The notes beneath the pieces were generated by a model. That model worked only from the letters and a program-made list of their open reading frames with translations, was not told the DNA's origin and made no database searches. Source: Drosophila persimilis (lineage: Eukaryota > Arthropoda > Insecta > Diptera > Drosophilidae). Taken from it: DNA of 64,000 nucleotides. Each line of letters starts with the position of its first letter. The first letter of the stretch is position 1. The translations under genes and the position numbers were made by a program. The stretch covers positions 32,407-96,406 of the forward strand of contig NW_020825432.1 in assembly GCF_003286085.1 (NCBI RefSeq), read 5' to 3'. This document shows positions 11,307 to 23,485 of this stretch, piece after piece.

Positions 11307-11947
11307 TATACCCGATACTCAAAATGAGTATTGGGGTATATTAGATTTGTGGTGAAAGTGGATGTGTGTAACGTCCAGAAGGAATCGTTTCCGACCCCAT
11401 AAAGTATATATATTCTTGATCAGCATCAATAGCCGAGTCGATTGAGCCCTGTCTGTCTGTCTGTCTGTCCGTCTGTCCGTCCGTCCTTCTGTCCGTCCCC
11501 TTCAGCGCCTAGTGCTCAAAGACTATTAGAGCTAGAGCAACGATGTTTTGGATACAGACTTCTGTGATATGTCACTGCTACAAAAATATTTCAAAACTTT
11601 ACCCCGCCCACTTCCGTCCCCACAAAGGACGAAAATCTGTGGCATCCACATTTTTAAAGATACGATAAAAAACGCAGAATCGTAGAGAATGACCATATCT
11701 TTTAGACTGCAGAATCTGAATTGGATCGTATTATTATTATAGCCAGGCGCCTTTTCTTAGAGTAAAACATTAGCGCCTAGATCTCAGAGACTATAAAAGC
11801 TAGAGCCACCAAATTTGGTGTCCACACTCCTAATATATCGGACCGAGACGAGTTTATTTCAAAATTTCGCCACACCCCCTTCCGCCCCCGCAAAGGATGC
11901 AAATCTGGGGATATTCACAAATCTCAGAGACTATTAAGGCTAGAGTA
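11307..11947 (+). mobile_element. DINE repeat 5, left part (split by LINE)
   Basis: It begins TATACCCGATACTC and is interrupted within CTATTAAGGCTAGAGTA by the LOA-clade LINE. It resumes at 16187 after the target-site duplication. Confidence 0.85.
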
Positions 11948-11965
11948 GGTTAGGTTAGGTTAGGT
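11948..11965 (-). repeat. 3' tail of LINE copy 1, (GGTTA)3
   Basis: Three and a half units of GGTTA on the plus strand, i.e. CCTAA-type units at the 3' end of the minus-strand element. A simple-repeat tail in place of poly(A) fits several non-LTR clades. Confidence 0.7.
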
Positions 11966-12069
11966 AGAGACGGCCGCCAAGCTCGCTCGGAGCCCAGCAC
12001 ACATAGGCCGGTTTCGGCCCGTTGTGATACCGTTTGGGATCATTCCCTCCCTGCAGATGAGACTTCATG

Positions 12070-14606
12070 TCAACAGTTGTCCCATCCAGATGCCCTTATA
12101 AAGTTGACGATCTTTCTGGGACATAGCGTGGACATCTCCGAGATGTCGTTCAGAAAGGCAGAGCCCAAGTGATGCAGCCTCCTTCTGCTGAGAGCTGGAC
12201 AGGAACAGAACAGGTGTTCCACTGTTTCCTCCTCGTCCTCGTCTCTGCAGCTGCGGCAGAAATCATTGTATGGGGCACCCAGCCTGTTTGCGTGGGTGCC
12301 TACTAGCCAGTGTCCTGTGAGGGAACGTATGACTGCGCTGCACCTTTCCCTGCCTAGTTTGCAGAGCTCTGAGGTGCGCTTCTTATCTATGGTCGGCCAT
12401 GTTTGCCGAGCTGTGCGACAACGTGGCCCTGTTTGCCACTTGTTGTCTATCAGTAGCGTGTACTGCTCTTTTATGATGAGCTTGCAGGTGGCCATAGGCA
12501 TACAAATATCCACCTTATCTTGGAGAAGGGGGGTTGTAGTGCCAGATCTGGCCAGCTCGTCCGCTATGCAGTTGCCCTCGATATCCCGGTGACCCGGGAC
12601 CCATATAAGGCTGATAGCAAATTGCTGAGCCATCTCGTGAAGAGATCTGCGGCACTTCGCCACAGTAGCCGAGTTCGAGGAGATCGCGTTAAGTGATCTG
12701 ATCGCAGCTTGGCTGTCGCTGTAGATGTTTAGATTGGTTGCCGTGGTGGTAACCGTATGAAGGCAGTACAGAGCCTCCCTGATTGCTGTAACTTCCGCTT
12801 GGAAGACGCTACAGTGATCCGGAAGCCTGAAAGATTGCCTTATGTTAAGTTGTTCAGAGTAGATTCCTCCTCCAACCCTGCCGTCCAGTTTTGAGCCATC
12901 CGTGAAGATGCTTATGGCCCCGTCTGGGCCGGGGGGTCCCTCGAGCCAATCGTCTCTATGAGGGATGATTATGCTGAATGGAGTCTCCGTGTGCTCCATT
13001 GGAACTTGATAGTCCGTTCTTGCTGGGACCTTGTTGTTTTTGTTTAGTATAGATGAGTGACCTATGTTCTGGGGTACCCATTGGTCAGAGTCCCTAAGAC
13101 GTATTGCTGCCATTTCTGCCCGCTCCTTTCCTGCAAAGTCAAGGCTCTGAAGGCATAACATGGCGTTTAGCGCATCATTTGGTGTAGTTCGAAGAGCTCC
13201 ACTGATGCAGAGGGCGGCTGTTCGCTGAACCTTGCCCAGCTGATTGGTTATTGTCCTTTTCGCTAGGGCAGGCCACCAGACAGTAACTCCGTAGAGTATT
13301 ATAGGTCTGACTATTGCCAGATATATCCATCGGACTATGCTTGGGTTCATGCCCCACTTTAGGCCGATAGCTTTTTTGCAAGTATAGAGTGCTGTCGTTG
13401 CCTTCCTCACTCTATCCTTGACATTCAGGTTCCAGCTGAGCTTTTTGTCAATTACCAACCCTAAGTAACTGGCACTGTCGCTGAAGGAGAGCCTGTATCC
13501 GTTTAGTGTTGGGGGGTTGAGGGGCGGGACCTTGTATTTTTTTGTGAATAACACGAGTTCCGTTTTCGAGGGATTTAGTCCCAATCCGCGCGATTCTGTC
13601 CATTGGGACAATCGAGCAAGCTTTGCAGTCATTAGGTCGCATAGTGTTTGGGGGTATTTCCCCGCAAAGATAATTGCAACGTCATCCGCGTATGCCACTA
13701 CTTTACAGCCCCCCTCTTCCAGGTCGCAAAGAATCTTATTGACTGCAATGTTCCATAGAAGAGGAGACAGAACTCCCCCTTGCGGGGTTCCTCTGTTGAC
13801 ATACCTTGACTGGGTGGACGATCCCATCGATGATGTCACCGTACTGCGTATGAGCAATTGATCAATGAGCATCACCAAGTGACGGTCCACCCCCAGGTCA
13901 GTCAGGGCTTCTGTAATGGCGCCCGGTGTGACGTTATTGAAGGCTCCCTCGATATCGAGAAAAGCTATTAGTGAGTATTCTTTGAGATGCAGGGATTTTT
14001 CTACACTCGAGATCACTTCGTGAAGTGCCGTTTCTGTGGATTTTCCTTTCCGGTAGGCATGCTGCGCACTTGAGTACAGCTGGGGACTTATGGTAGTACG
14101 TAATTGTAGCCCGATAAGTCTCTCAAAGGTTTTGAGTAGGAAAGACGATAAACTGATTGGTCTAAAGTCTTTTGGGGTTGAGTGTGAGGCTTTGCCTGCT
14201 TTAGGGATGAAAACTATCCTAGCCTTAAGCCACGCTTGCGGTATTATACATACCGCCAGTATCTTCCTGAAGATACTATGTAGCCAGTTGATGGCCGTCT
14301 CACCGGCCCTCTGAAGCTGGGCCGGGATTACCTGGTCCGGGCCTGGCGATTTAAACGGGTTGAAGCTGTTTACTGCCCAACTTATGTTCCGTTTTGTAAG
14401 GATATGGTCCATCGATACTACCGATCCCTCTCTTGGGAGGTATGACGGCTCGGTGGATGTGCATCCGGGGAAGTGCGTGTCGAGCAAAATATGCAGGGAC
14501 TCCTCACTAGAGTTGGTCCACGTGCCATCATTCTTTTTGAGGTACCCTACCGAGGGGGTGGTTTTTGAGAGAACTTTCCGGAGTCTTGCGGCCTCCTCCG
14601 TCTGGG
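12070..14606 (-). pseudogene. LOA LINE ORF2 (RT, RNase H), endonuclease lost
   Basis: Uninterrupted frame for about 805 aa from ATG 14487. RT motifs are in order: SPGPDQV, FRPISLSSFLLKTFERLIG, FLDIEGAFNNV (catalytic Asp), GTPQGGVLSPLLW and YADDVAII (two catalytic Asp). RNase H follows with FTDGSKLDG, QAEVTAIREAL, SDSQAAI and GHRDIEGNCIADELA. A C-terminal CRSC..HLFCSC knuckle ends the protein. The endonuclease that should precede is removed by a deletion whose junction is near 14600, where the frame meets ORF1 codons. At the position of the copy 2 nonsense mutation this copy reads a Glu codon (C at 13980). Confidence 0.85.
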
Positions 14607-15742
14607 TTGACGACAGGAAGCGCCGCGGCCGCCGCGTCCGATTTGTACACCTTGATGGTGACCGAGCTGAAGCCGAAGTTTAGCTCTCCTTTTGCTGCCT
14701 CTATCGGGGCCAGCGACTCTTTATTGAGAACGAGAACTGCCTGGTTAGTCGGCCCTTGTGTCGTCTCAACTTTGGCTACCTTCCAATCGGAGGTTGGTAG
14801 TCCTGGGTTGCACCTCTGCAACATCTTGAGGATGCGTTCTGGCTCCTTAAAGGTAGCCGGCACCCAAATTCTGGCCCTCGGTCTGCTGGGCACCTCGCTC
14901 CAGTCGACTGCGACGAGTTTCGCCCCAGCATAAACCTCGCCGACCTGCGCTACCGCCGCTTTGTACAGCTTCACTGAGCGCTCGTCTTCGCAGGCAATTA
15001 TCTTTACATTGCCCTGGAACCACCCCATGTCCTTGCAGACTGGCGGAGGTCCAGGGTCTTTGTCGAGGAGTTCGAAGCAGCGGTCGGCCAATGCCGCTTC
15101 CACCCACTTCCACTGACTCCTTGGGATTCTCCCCTCTGCGCTGCCTTTGTCGAGGACACCAATTAGCGTCCTCTCCTTGGCAATCTGCGCAAAGGAGACA
15201 TTTGGCAGCACTCTGGAGCGCTTTGCTACCGGTCCCGGTGTCTCCTGCGAGCGCTGCCTCTTGGCTTGGGGAGCCACCTTTTTCTGTTCTAAGGTGAACT
15301 CCGGAAGTACGGCCGAAGCCCATTCCACCTTCTTCAGCCATTCGGCTGATGTGCTGGCTTCACTGCTGGCGTGTTGCCGACGGAGTATGTGCCCTGCACT
15401 CCTCTTTTCGGCATATGAGTATCGTCTGGCTTGGGCACTTGTCGACGGCAAGTCAACCCCCTCCGCTTTACCAGAAGGTCGGGCAGCCGAAATATTGCTT
15501 AGCTTCCCTTCCAAGGTGTCAGCTTCGGGAGTCACCTTGCCACCCACACCGGATTCGGGATGGGACCCCCTCGGGTTCGCACAGGCACCTTCCACCTTGT
15601 AGGTATTCCCCACTATAGAGCCAGTTGGGCCAGGCCTTTGGGCCGCTGCCTTTCCGAGCTTGGGATTGCTCCCAGTTGGCATTTGGGGAGCGCCGCACTC
15701 ATTTGTTTTTTTGTTGGTTTTTTTGTTTTTATTGTTATACAT
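14528..15742 (-). pseudogene. LOA LINE ORF1 protein, C-terminally replaced
   Basis: A 404-aa frame from ATG 15742. It is near-identical to copy 2 ORF1 until the VVNPD sequence, after which the internal deletion puts it out of frame into ORF2 sequence (GGGRKTPESS...). The middle resembles DUF4780, an RNA-binding-like domain found in ORF1 proteins of insect LINEs; that assignment is from memory. The N-terminal third is basic, low in complexity and without cysteine knuckles. Confidence 0.7.
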
Positions 15743-16186
15743 CTTGTTCCCACGAGATGCAGAGAAAGGGAAAGGTCAGCCCGGGCAGAGATCCACGTTG
15801 CCCGGGTAAGGCATCATTAAAACAGGGGGCTGCCAAGTCCCTGAGCCCTCCGTTAGAGACTGGGCTATTTTTTATACCGAGCCCCCAGCCAGGCTGACTC
15901 TCGGCACGGGTCGAGTAACACACTTAGTCCGGCCCGGTGTGAGGTGGATGTGGGGGTTGGGATGTGGGATATTGAGGCGGCACCACAAGCGCATCGTCAG
16001 TGTTGCTGCTTCGCGAACACCCGCTGGCTGTCCGGGACTGCTTATTTCGGTACTCTCCCGTGAGGGATGCCCGCTTATTCGCAGCTGACCTACCGAGGTA
16101 GGCCGTTCGCTATCCGCAACCCGCGACCCGTCCGGTGGCCTCAGCTAGGCCCCCTTTGAGCTACCTCACAAGCTCATCAGACCAGA

Positions 16187-16283
16187 AAGGCTAGAGTAAC
16201 CAAATTTAGTATCCGCACTCCTGTTAGATCTCACTATAAAACGCATATCTGAAAATTTCGCCCCACCCCCTTCCGCCCACACA
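16187..16283 (+). mobile_element. DINE repeat 5, right part, truncated
   Basis: Continues the DINE after the LINE and is fused at CCGCCCACACACAGGCAATC to host-gene segment B. The junction is the same as in copy A, so A and B derive from one rearranged ancestor. Confidence 0.8.
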
Positions 16284-17359
16284 CAGGCAATCAGAATTGT
16301 TGAATAAAGCACGCACACATACTGTAAAGCCAGGAATGAGATTTCGACTACTATGGACAGCAGTGAGGGTGAGGTCGGCGGGTCCTCGGGTGGTGGCGTC
16401 TCCGATCTTCGTGAGCGACTGCATAACATACTGGTGTGCGTTGTGTGCCGCGAGGTTCCACAACCACACGACTTCTATCAGTGCAGCCATGGGCATATCA
16501 TGTGTGAGGACTGCAAGACCGCCGTTCTGGCTGTTGCCATCTTCAATAAAACGCGTGCCTGCTGCCCAAGTTGTCGATCGCTCATTAGAAACTACGATCA
16601 GGAGCAGAATCTAGTGGTGCGCCAGACCCTCTGGGAGCTACCCATCAGCTGCCCCAGCTGCAATGACCAGTTCTCAGATAGGAAAGATCTCTCCAGACAC
16701 TTGGAGTTCGTTTGTGAGGGGCGTGTGGTTTGCTGGAAGTACCACTGCGTGGGCTGTTCTTGGAAGGGCTCCTACAAGGACAGCGTCTCACATGATTCCG
16801 ACTGTGGGTTTCCCCAGAAGCAGGGAAAGGAGATCCTAGATATTCTGCTGCATGTCGAAGACAGGGAGCTTGAGGCCCAAAAGCCCGTGTTGCAGCTCCA
16901 TCGGGTGCTGAGTGCTAGCCGGGTGGAATTTTTCACCTTGAGAATGAAGTGGATACACCGCTCAGAGGGTTTTGGAGAACCAGAACTCGTCTGCAGCATA
17001 CCTCTGATGATCTCTTATCCCGATCCCCACAGACGATTCGTGCCTTTGAGGAGGATTGGGTGCTGCGTCTACGTCTGAAAAGAGCTGGGGAAAAAATCAC
17101 CGTCAGCGGCCAGCTATTGCTTTCGACTACCCCACGAGTGTCCCTCCTGGTTGACCATTTGATCCAGATGCCGCAGAGTGTCTGCAGCGCCAAGCAGCTG
17201 CACGACATACGCCCGCGTATCTACCGCCATATTTTCGATTCAACCGGCAAGTGCGCAAAGCGCCAGGAGCTTCCCTTGGCGACCTCAGGCCCTGTACCGG
17301 CTATTTGCCATGACCCGGATCCAGCTCCGTTTGTGGATGTTTTTGCATTATTGAGCTGA
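16284..17359 (+). pseudogene. RING/TRAF zinc-finger gene, copy B
   Basis: Lacks roughly 150 bp covering the normal start: the sequence jumps from GTAAAGCCAGG to AATGAGATTTCG. The first in-frame ATG is therefore 16353 (MDSSEGEVGG). The RING and TRAF-type fingers are intact in frame to 16970. The 34-bp deletion removing the exon 1 end and donor is present, so translation runs into intron sequence and stops at 17076-17078. Exon 2 codons (TIRAFEEDWV onward) follow in another frame to 17359; two G bases are missing near 17280 compared with D. Confidence 0.8.
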
Positions 17360-17447
17360 CGCTAAAAACCTTTAAATTGTGGTTTAAACCTTTATTGGGC
17401 ACATCTTTTGATTTGATTTTTAAATTCGTTGCTTTAGAGCTGCATTT

Positions 17448-17716
17448 TTAGGGTTTGGGCGCCTTCTGGATCTGCTCGTTCACAGCAAGACCTTCTTCAG
17501 CAGCAGCCTTGGCCTTATCATGGAAGTCGTGCAGAAGCAATCGAGTAAATTAGGCATACGTTTTTGTCTGGTCTGTTAAGGTCGGCTAGTGTCGGCTAGA
17601 CTTACCTTAACGCTATCCTCGATGAAAAATTCCTTGACCTTTGCCAGCAGGCCGTTGAGCTGAGCCTCAACTGGCTTGGTGGGCTCCTCACGAGGCACGC
17701 GAGCACACATGCACAC
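17448..17716 (-). pseudogene. Small-peptide gene remnant, copy B
   Basis: Same two-exon structure as copy D, with FFIED in place of FFNED in the first visible exon. Broken upstream as in all copies. Confidence 0.5.
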
Positions 17717-18521
17717 CTGAAAGCAGAGTTACAGTAAAACCACAATGAGTCAAAGCAATCTTGGCTATTTTTGGTTTTTAGTTTGTTTCACTGGTCCTGC
17801 TCTTTACTGAAGAACGTTGACTTGAGTACTCATAGCGACAGCTCGTTTTGCGTCGCAGCCGAGATGAAACCGAGAGCCGGGCTTATTACCGGCGCCACTA
17901 TCAAGGTCCGCTCAGATAAGAGAGTGGAGTGAAGTAGAGTGCTAAAAGTAGAGTTATAGACTATGTAGCATACTATGTGGGCATGGAGGACATTTTACTA
18001 CCCATTTAGAGCTCTGGCAAATGGTCGAGATAAGAATTTATATAAAAAAAAATCGCGTACGAGTAGGAAAAGGATACTAGGAAACGGGATACAGGGGGTC
18101 AAAGGGACAGATCAGCATGGATACGTAAACGAAGAAGATCACCGGTCAGATCTTTGTCGGCTGCGGTATAGCTCATTGGCGAGAACGCCCACCCTACCAT
18201 GATCCTTCAGGGCCACCTATTAACAGTCAGGATCCCTTCAAATAAGCCTGCTATTCGATATTATCTTACATTTATAGGGTATTACTATACAGCATATACT
18301 GGGGAAGGAATATCATAAGGGCGAGGTAGGGTATAATGATCTTAAATCTATAAAACTGATTAGTAGTAGGTATATATAAATGCACGAGCATGTATAAAAC
18401 CGTGATTATGGTTGAAGACCAACGAATAGTTACCGCACATTCATTCTTTTCAGATGGGGGTTAAATCGGTGGTACTGGCACGTGTCCGGGAATAACCAAT
18501 CCGTAACTTCTAGACCAGCGT
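17717..18521 (-). other. Common flank of the LTR remnant, copy 2
   Basis: Intron tail of the small-peptide gene to about 17775, then the shared flank of the LTR. It lacks a ~27-bp stretch (CAAGTGCTTAGAAGCG...) present in the copy at 29577. No assignable gene. Confidence 0.5.
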
Positions 18522-19156
18522 TGTAATACATAGATACTAGTGGTGCTAATCCTACGCGGAAAAAACAGGAATTTTTCAACGGGTCTCTGTAGCTGGGTGG
18601 ATAATTACCTCAACAGAATTACACCACTGATCGAAAAATTTTACTGAACTGTGGGCGTTCGTTTTCCAAATGGTCGAACGGCTGCCCCAGTATTGACGAT
18701 ATATAACTGGCGCGTCCACTCAAATTAAATGATCACTTTGAGCCGCACTTGGCACTTGCACTAGGCTTTGACTTTGGCTTGACCTTGGTTTAGAGAACTG
18801 GGTCAGCTCTACAAGACTTCTTTTTCCACGGCCGGTCACTCTGACGGTCACGAGGGGAGAAATAAAGAGGCTGGGACTACTAAAAACAGCAAACCACGTT
18901 TTTCCACACTTTCTATGGTCTTCTTCTGTTATACAGGATCCAGACACAGCAATATTTAATAAAATATAGTGCACGGCAGAAAAATTGCATATCAAAGCGT
19001 TGCCGCTTGGTCGCAAAACAGCTCTTGATAAGCTTTATCAAAGCTCACAAGATCTTCAACTCGAATTTTTTTACAGCCTAGTTTTAGGCTGTAATTTTGG
19101 GAGTTAGCCGTGGATAATTAAAATACAAGAAGACACGATAAGCGTCGAATATTACA
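18522..19156 (-). repeat. LTR of the gypsy-type element, copy 2 (635 bp)
   Basis: Minus-strand LTR with TGTAATA/TATTACA termini. It is preceded on the minus strand by the polypurine tract AGCGGGGGG. Confidence 0.85.
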
Positions 19157-19256
19157 CCCCCCGCTGAAATCACAGTTTGGGGTCTTGCTAACCAAAGCGT
19201 GATCCACACTTGGAGTGCTGGATACGATTTATTGTTTAATATCATTTGCGTGATAT

Positions 19257-20111
19257 TTACCAATAAAGCGACCCTGGAAATCTTTTCTTAATGCGGGCTT
19301 TCCGAAACGTAGGTGCCAGTTTCGCATCAATGCCTTTCACAAAACTACTCTGGTCAAAATTTCGTCTATACACTTCTTGACCCACTTGAAAGTTTACTTC
19401 TCGGCTTCGAAGATTATAGATATTTTCATTGCGAACATGCTGCTGTTTCATTGCTTCTGCAGCGGTCTTGCGAATTAGCTCGAAGGAATCGTCGCGATCG
19501 AAGACTACTGTTCGGTTCTCCAACATACTGAGGTTTCGTAGGAGTTGATTAGTGGAACCGCCAGTAATCATGTTTTGGCCAAAAGCAACAGGATATGGGC
19601 TACTTTTGATGGCTGCATGCACACTGGATTGATCGGGCTTAATGTACGCTTTGATAGCAGCGAGTACCGAGCGATTTACCCGCTCTGAGGTATTGGTTTG
19701 GGGAGCGTAGGCGGCGGTGTACGAATGTCGAATTTGGTGTTTCGCTAACAGATCCTTGAACTTGTGTGACTTGAATTGAACGCCGTTATCTGACACTATC
19801 ACTTCCGGGACTCCAAAGCACTGAAACAGGTCTTCCTCCATGAACCGAGTTACGGCATCCGCAGTAAATTTCTTTACCACTTTTAGGAAAGGAAATTTAG
19901 AAAAATGATCGAGTACTACAAAAATGCCTATATTCCCGGATCGACTTCGGGGGTACGGACCTAGAAAATCGACGTAAAGTTTTTGAAATAGACGAAATGT
20001 CTCCCCTGCTTTGCCCATTGGCGGACGTAGAGGATGATTGGGATGCTCGGTCGTTCCTATTCGAGGAAGTCGGTCAGCTGTACTCTTCGTCGCCCAAAAA
20101 AAGCATAACAT
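19257..20111 (-). pseudogene. Retroelement integrase core, copy 2
   Basis: Open 284-aa frame. The catalytic triad lies at about Asp48 (YVDFLGP), Asp108 (VSDNGVQF) and Glu143 (TSERVNR), an rve-type integrase core with a C-terminal extension ending FPGSLYW. The HHCC zinc domain and all upstream pol domains are missing because the element is cut at the DINE boundary at 20180, so it is a remnant despite the open frame. The Ty3/gypsy class is inferred from motif spacing and the SDNG..F / AYAPQTN pattern. Confidence 0.8.
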
Positions 20112-20179
20112 CTAATTCGTTAATTTCCTTCCTGTTTTGCTACTCAAAAAAAATTCGCTTCAGCAGCGATCAAATACAA

Positions 20180-21302
20180 AACGAGGGGGAACGTTGTGAG
20201 TTGCTGCGGACACCGCAACTCTAGAGTTATACCCGATACTAAGTCAGTATGGCTCTCCTCCGGCAGACGCCGCTAATATTTAACGACACGACAAAGAGTG
20301 CGTGCGAGAGAGACAGAAAATCAGTCTGAGCGTGACGTCGGGCGCTGCGTAGCCACTGCAAATTGATTTGTTCCTTTTGGCTACAAAAATGATCTGATAT
20401 GATCCAGATTCAGCAATCTGATAGATATGGTCGTTATCTATGATTCTGCGTTTTTAGTTTTCTCGAATCTGCAATATTGTGGATGCAACAGATTTTCGTC
20501 CTTTGTGGGGGCGGATGGGGGTGGGGCGAAATTCTGAGATATACGTTTTATAGTGACATCTTAAAGGAGTGTGTGTACCAAATTTGGTTACTCTAGCCTT
20601 AATAGTCTCTGAGATTTGTGGTTGCCTCAGATTTTCGTCCTTTGCGGGGGCGGAAGGGGGTGTGGCGAAATTTGGGCATGAAACGGTCAAGGTTCGATAT
20701 CACAGGAGTGTGGATACCAAATTTGGTTGCTCTGGCTTTTATAGGTTCTGAGATCCTTGAACTCATATTTTGCAATTGGCAAAACCGACCATGAAACCTG
20801 TGTGTTAGAGTGAGACAGAGCGAGAAAGAGTGAAATTGTTTTCGTGATTCTGGCTATAATAATTATACGATCTGGTTCAGATTTTGCACTCTAGAAGATA
20901 TAGTCATCTTCTACGATTCTGCGTTTTTAGTTTTATCGTATCGTCGAAATTGTGGATGCCACAGATTTTCGCCCTTTGTGGGGGCGGAAGTGGGCGGGGC
21001 AAAGTTTTGAAATATTTTTGGAGCAGTGACATATCACAGAAGTCTGGATCCAAAACATCGTTGCTCTAGCTCTTATAGTCTTTGAGCATTAGGCGCTGAA
21101 GGGGACGGACAGACGGACAGACGGACAGACGGACGGACGGACGGACGGACAGACAGACAGGGCTCAATCGACTCGGCTATTGATGCTGATCAAGAATATA
21201 TATACTTTATAGGGTCGGAAACGATTCCTTCTGGACGTTACACACATCCACTTTTACCACAAATCTAATATACCCCAATACTCATTTTGAGTATCGGGTA
21301 TA
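20180..21302 (-). mobile_element. DINE repeat 6, full length
   Basis: Minus-strand copy directly adjoining the integrase remnant. Its end is separated by a few A bases from DINE 7, giving a head-to-tail pair. Confidence 0.9.
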
Positions 21303-21306
21303 AAAA

Positions 21307-22446
21307 AACGAGGGGGAACGTTGTGAGTTGCTGCGGACACCGCAACTCTACGGTTATACCCGATACTAAGTCAGTATGGCTCTCCTCCGGCAGACGCCGC
21401 TAATATTAAACGACACGACAAAGAGTGCGTGCGAGAGAGACAGAAAATCAGTCTGAGCGTGACGTCGGGCGCTGCGTAGCCACTGCAAATTGATTTGTTC
21501 CTTTTGGCTACAAAAATGATCTGATATGATCCAGATTCAGCAATCTGATAGATATGGTCGTTATCTATGATTCTGCGTTTTTAGTTTTCTCGAATCTGCA
21601 ATATTGTGGATGCAACAGATTTTCGTTCTTTGTGGGGGCGGAAGGGGGTGGGCCGAAATTCTGAGATATACGTTTTATAGAGAGATCTAACAGGAGTGCG
21701 GATACTAAATTTGGTTACTCTAGCCTTAATAGTCTCTGAGATTTGTGAATATCCCCAGACTTGCATCCTTTGCGGGGGCGGAAGGGGGTGTGGCGAAATT
21801 TTGAAACAAACTCGTCTCGGTCCGATATATTAGGAGTGTGGATACCAAATTTGGTTGCTCTAGCTTTTATAGTCTCTGAGATCTAGGCGCTAATGTTTTA
21901 CTCTAAGCAAAGCCGCCTATACTACGTGTGTGTTAGAGAGAGACAGGGCGAGAAAAAATGATATTGTTTTCTTGATGCTGGCTATATTAATAATACGATC
22001 CAATTCAGATTCCGCAGTGTATAAGATATGGTCATTCTCTACGATTCTGCGTTTTTGGTTTTATCTTATCTTTAAAATTGTGGATGCCACAGATTTTCGC
22101 CCTTTGTGGGGGCGGAAGTGGGCGGGGCAAAGTTTTGAAATATTTTTGTAGCAGTGACATATCACAGAAGTCTGGATCCAAAACATCGTTGCTCTGGCTC
22201 TTATAGTCTTTGAGCATTAGGCGCTGAAGGGGACGGACAGACGGACAGACGGACAGACGGACGGACGGACAGACGGACAGACGGACGGACGGACAGACAG
22301 ACATGGCTCAATCGACTCGGCTATTGATGCTGATCAAGAATATATATACTTTATGGGGTCGGAAACGATTCCTTCTGGACGTTACACACATCCATTTTCA
22401 CCACAAATCTAATATACCCCAATACTCATTTTGAGTATCGGGTATA
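21307..22446 (-). mobile_element. DINE repeat 7, full length
   Basis: Second member of the head-to-tail pair, with a long (GGACAGAC)n microsatellite near 22225-22300. It closes block 1 of the ~11.5 kb tandem duplication. Confidence 0.9.
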
Positions 22447-22730
22447 AAAACAGAGGATAAACACAGAGAAAAACGGCATAGTAGGCCCCCATGAATAGTT
22501 TAGTTTAATAGAATGCACTTTGATCTACACATAAATGTACTCAAAAATATTTGTAATGCGGCCCAAGGCGTTCAATGGGTCTGGGGGGGTGGTGTCTCGG
22601 TGGACAGGTGTGGTGAAAAGTAACCTCTTTGACCGCCAAAGTGCTCTGCTATCGCAAACAAGATTACGGTGCCTATTAGTCCATGCTTCATGTAGTACAT
22701 GTCAAATAGATATGTTGCTGATATGTTTTT
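22447..22730 (-). other. Inverted host intron segment (block 2)
   Basis: Near-identical to 11023-11306 and starts the second block. Confidence 0.6.
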
Positions 22731-23363
22731 TATACCCGATACTCAAAATGAGTATTGGGGTATATTAGATTTGTGGTAAAAGTGTATGTGTGTAACGTCC
22801 AGAAGGAATCGTTTCCGACCCCATAAAATATATATATTCTTGATCAGCATCAATAGCCGAGTCGATTGAGCCCTGTCTGTCTGTCCGTCTGTCCGTCCGT
22901 CCTTCTGTCCGTCCCCTTCAGCGCCTAGTGCTCAAAGACTATTAGAGCTAGAGCAACGATGTTTTGGATACAGACTTCTGTGATATGTCACTGCTACAAA
23001 AATATTTCAAAACTTTGCCCCGCCCACTTCCGTCCCCACAAAGGACGAAAATCTGTGGCATCCACATTTTTAAAGATACGATAAAAAACGCAGAATCGTA
23101 GAGAATGACCATATCTTTTAGACTGCAGAATCTGAATTGGATCGTATTATTATTATAGCCAGGCGCCTTTTCTTAGAGTAAAACATTAGCGCCTAGATCT
23201 CAGAGACTATAAAAGCTAGAGCAACCAAATTTGGTGTCCACACTCCTAATATATCGGACCGAGACGAGTTTGTTTCAAAATTTCGCCACACCCCCTTCCG
23301 CCCCCGCAAAGGATGCAAATCTGGGGATATTCACAAATCTCAGAGACTATTAAGGCTAGAGTA
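22731..23363 (+). mobile_element. DINE repeat 8, left part (split by LINE)
   Basis: Counterpart of DINE 5, with a shorter microsatellite. It is interrupted at the identical position by the LINE and resumes at 28830. Confidence 0.85.
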
Positions 23364-23485
23364 GGTTAGGTTAGGTTAGGTAGAGACGGCCGCCAAGCTC
23401 GCTCGGAGCCCAGCACACATAGGCCGGTTTCGGCCCGTTGTGATACCGTTTGGGATCATTCCCTCCCTGCAGATGAGACTTCATG

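Larger units (their letters stand above)
11936..16198 (-). mobile_element. LOA-clade LINE copy 1, internally deleted
   Basis: Non-LTR retrotransposon of the Bilbo/Trim/LOA type, with ORF1 then ORF2 carrying endonuclease, RT and RNase H. It is inserted in DINE 5 with a 12-bp target-site duplication AAGGCTAGAGTA at 11936-11947 and 16187-16198. Compared with copy 2 it lacks about 1.23 kb, covering the ORF1/ORF2 junction and the whole endonuclease. The 3' end (left) is a short GGTTA array. The 5' untranslated region is 15743-16186. Confidence 0.85.

Noticed and set aside
11945..11966. Authentic insect telomere repeat
   Set aside because: Only ~3.5 units at the 3' end of a LINE with a target-site duplication right next to it; a retrotransposon tail is simpler.
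14360..15820. Plus-strand frames of 80-150 aa opposite LINE ORF1 and ORF2
   Set aside because: They are antisense shadows of GC-rich LINE coding sequence and repeat identically in the second LINE copy.
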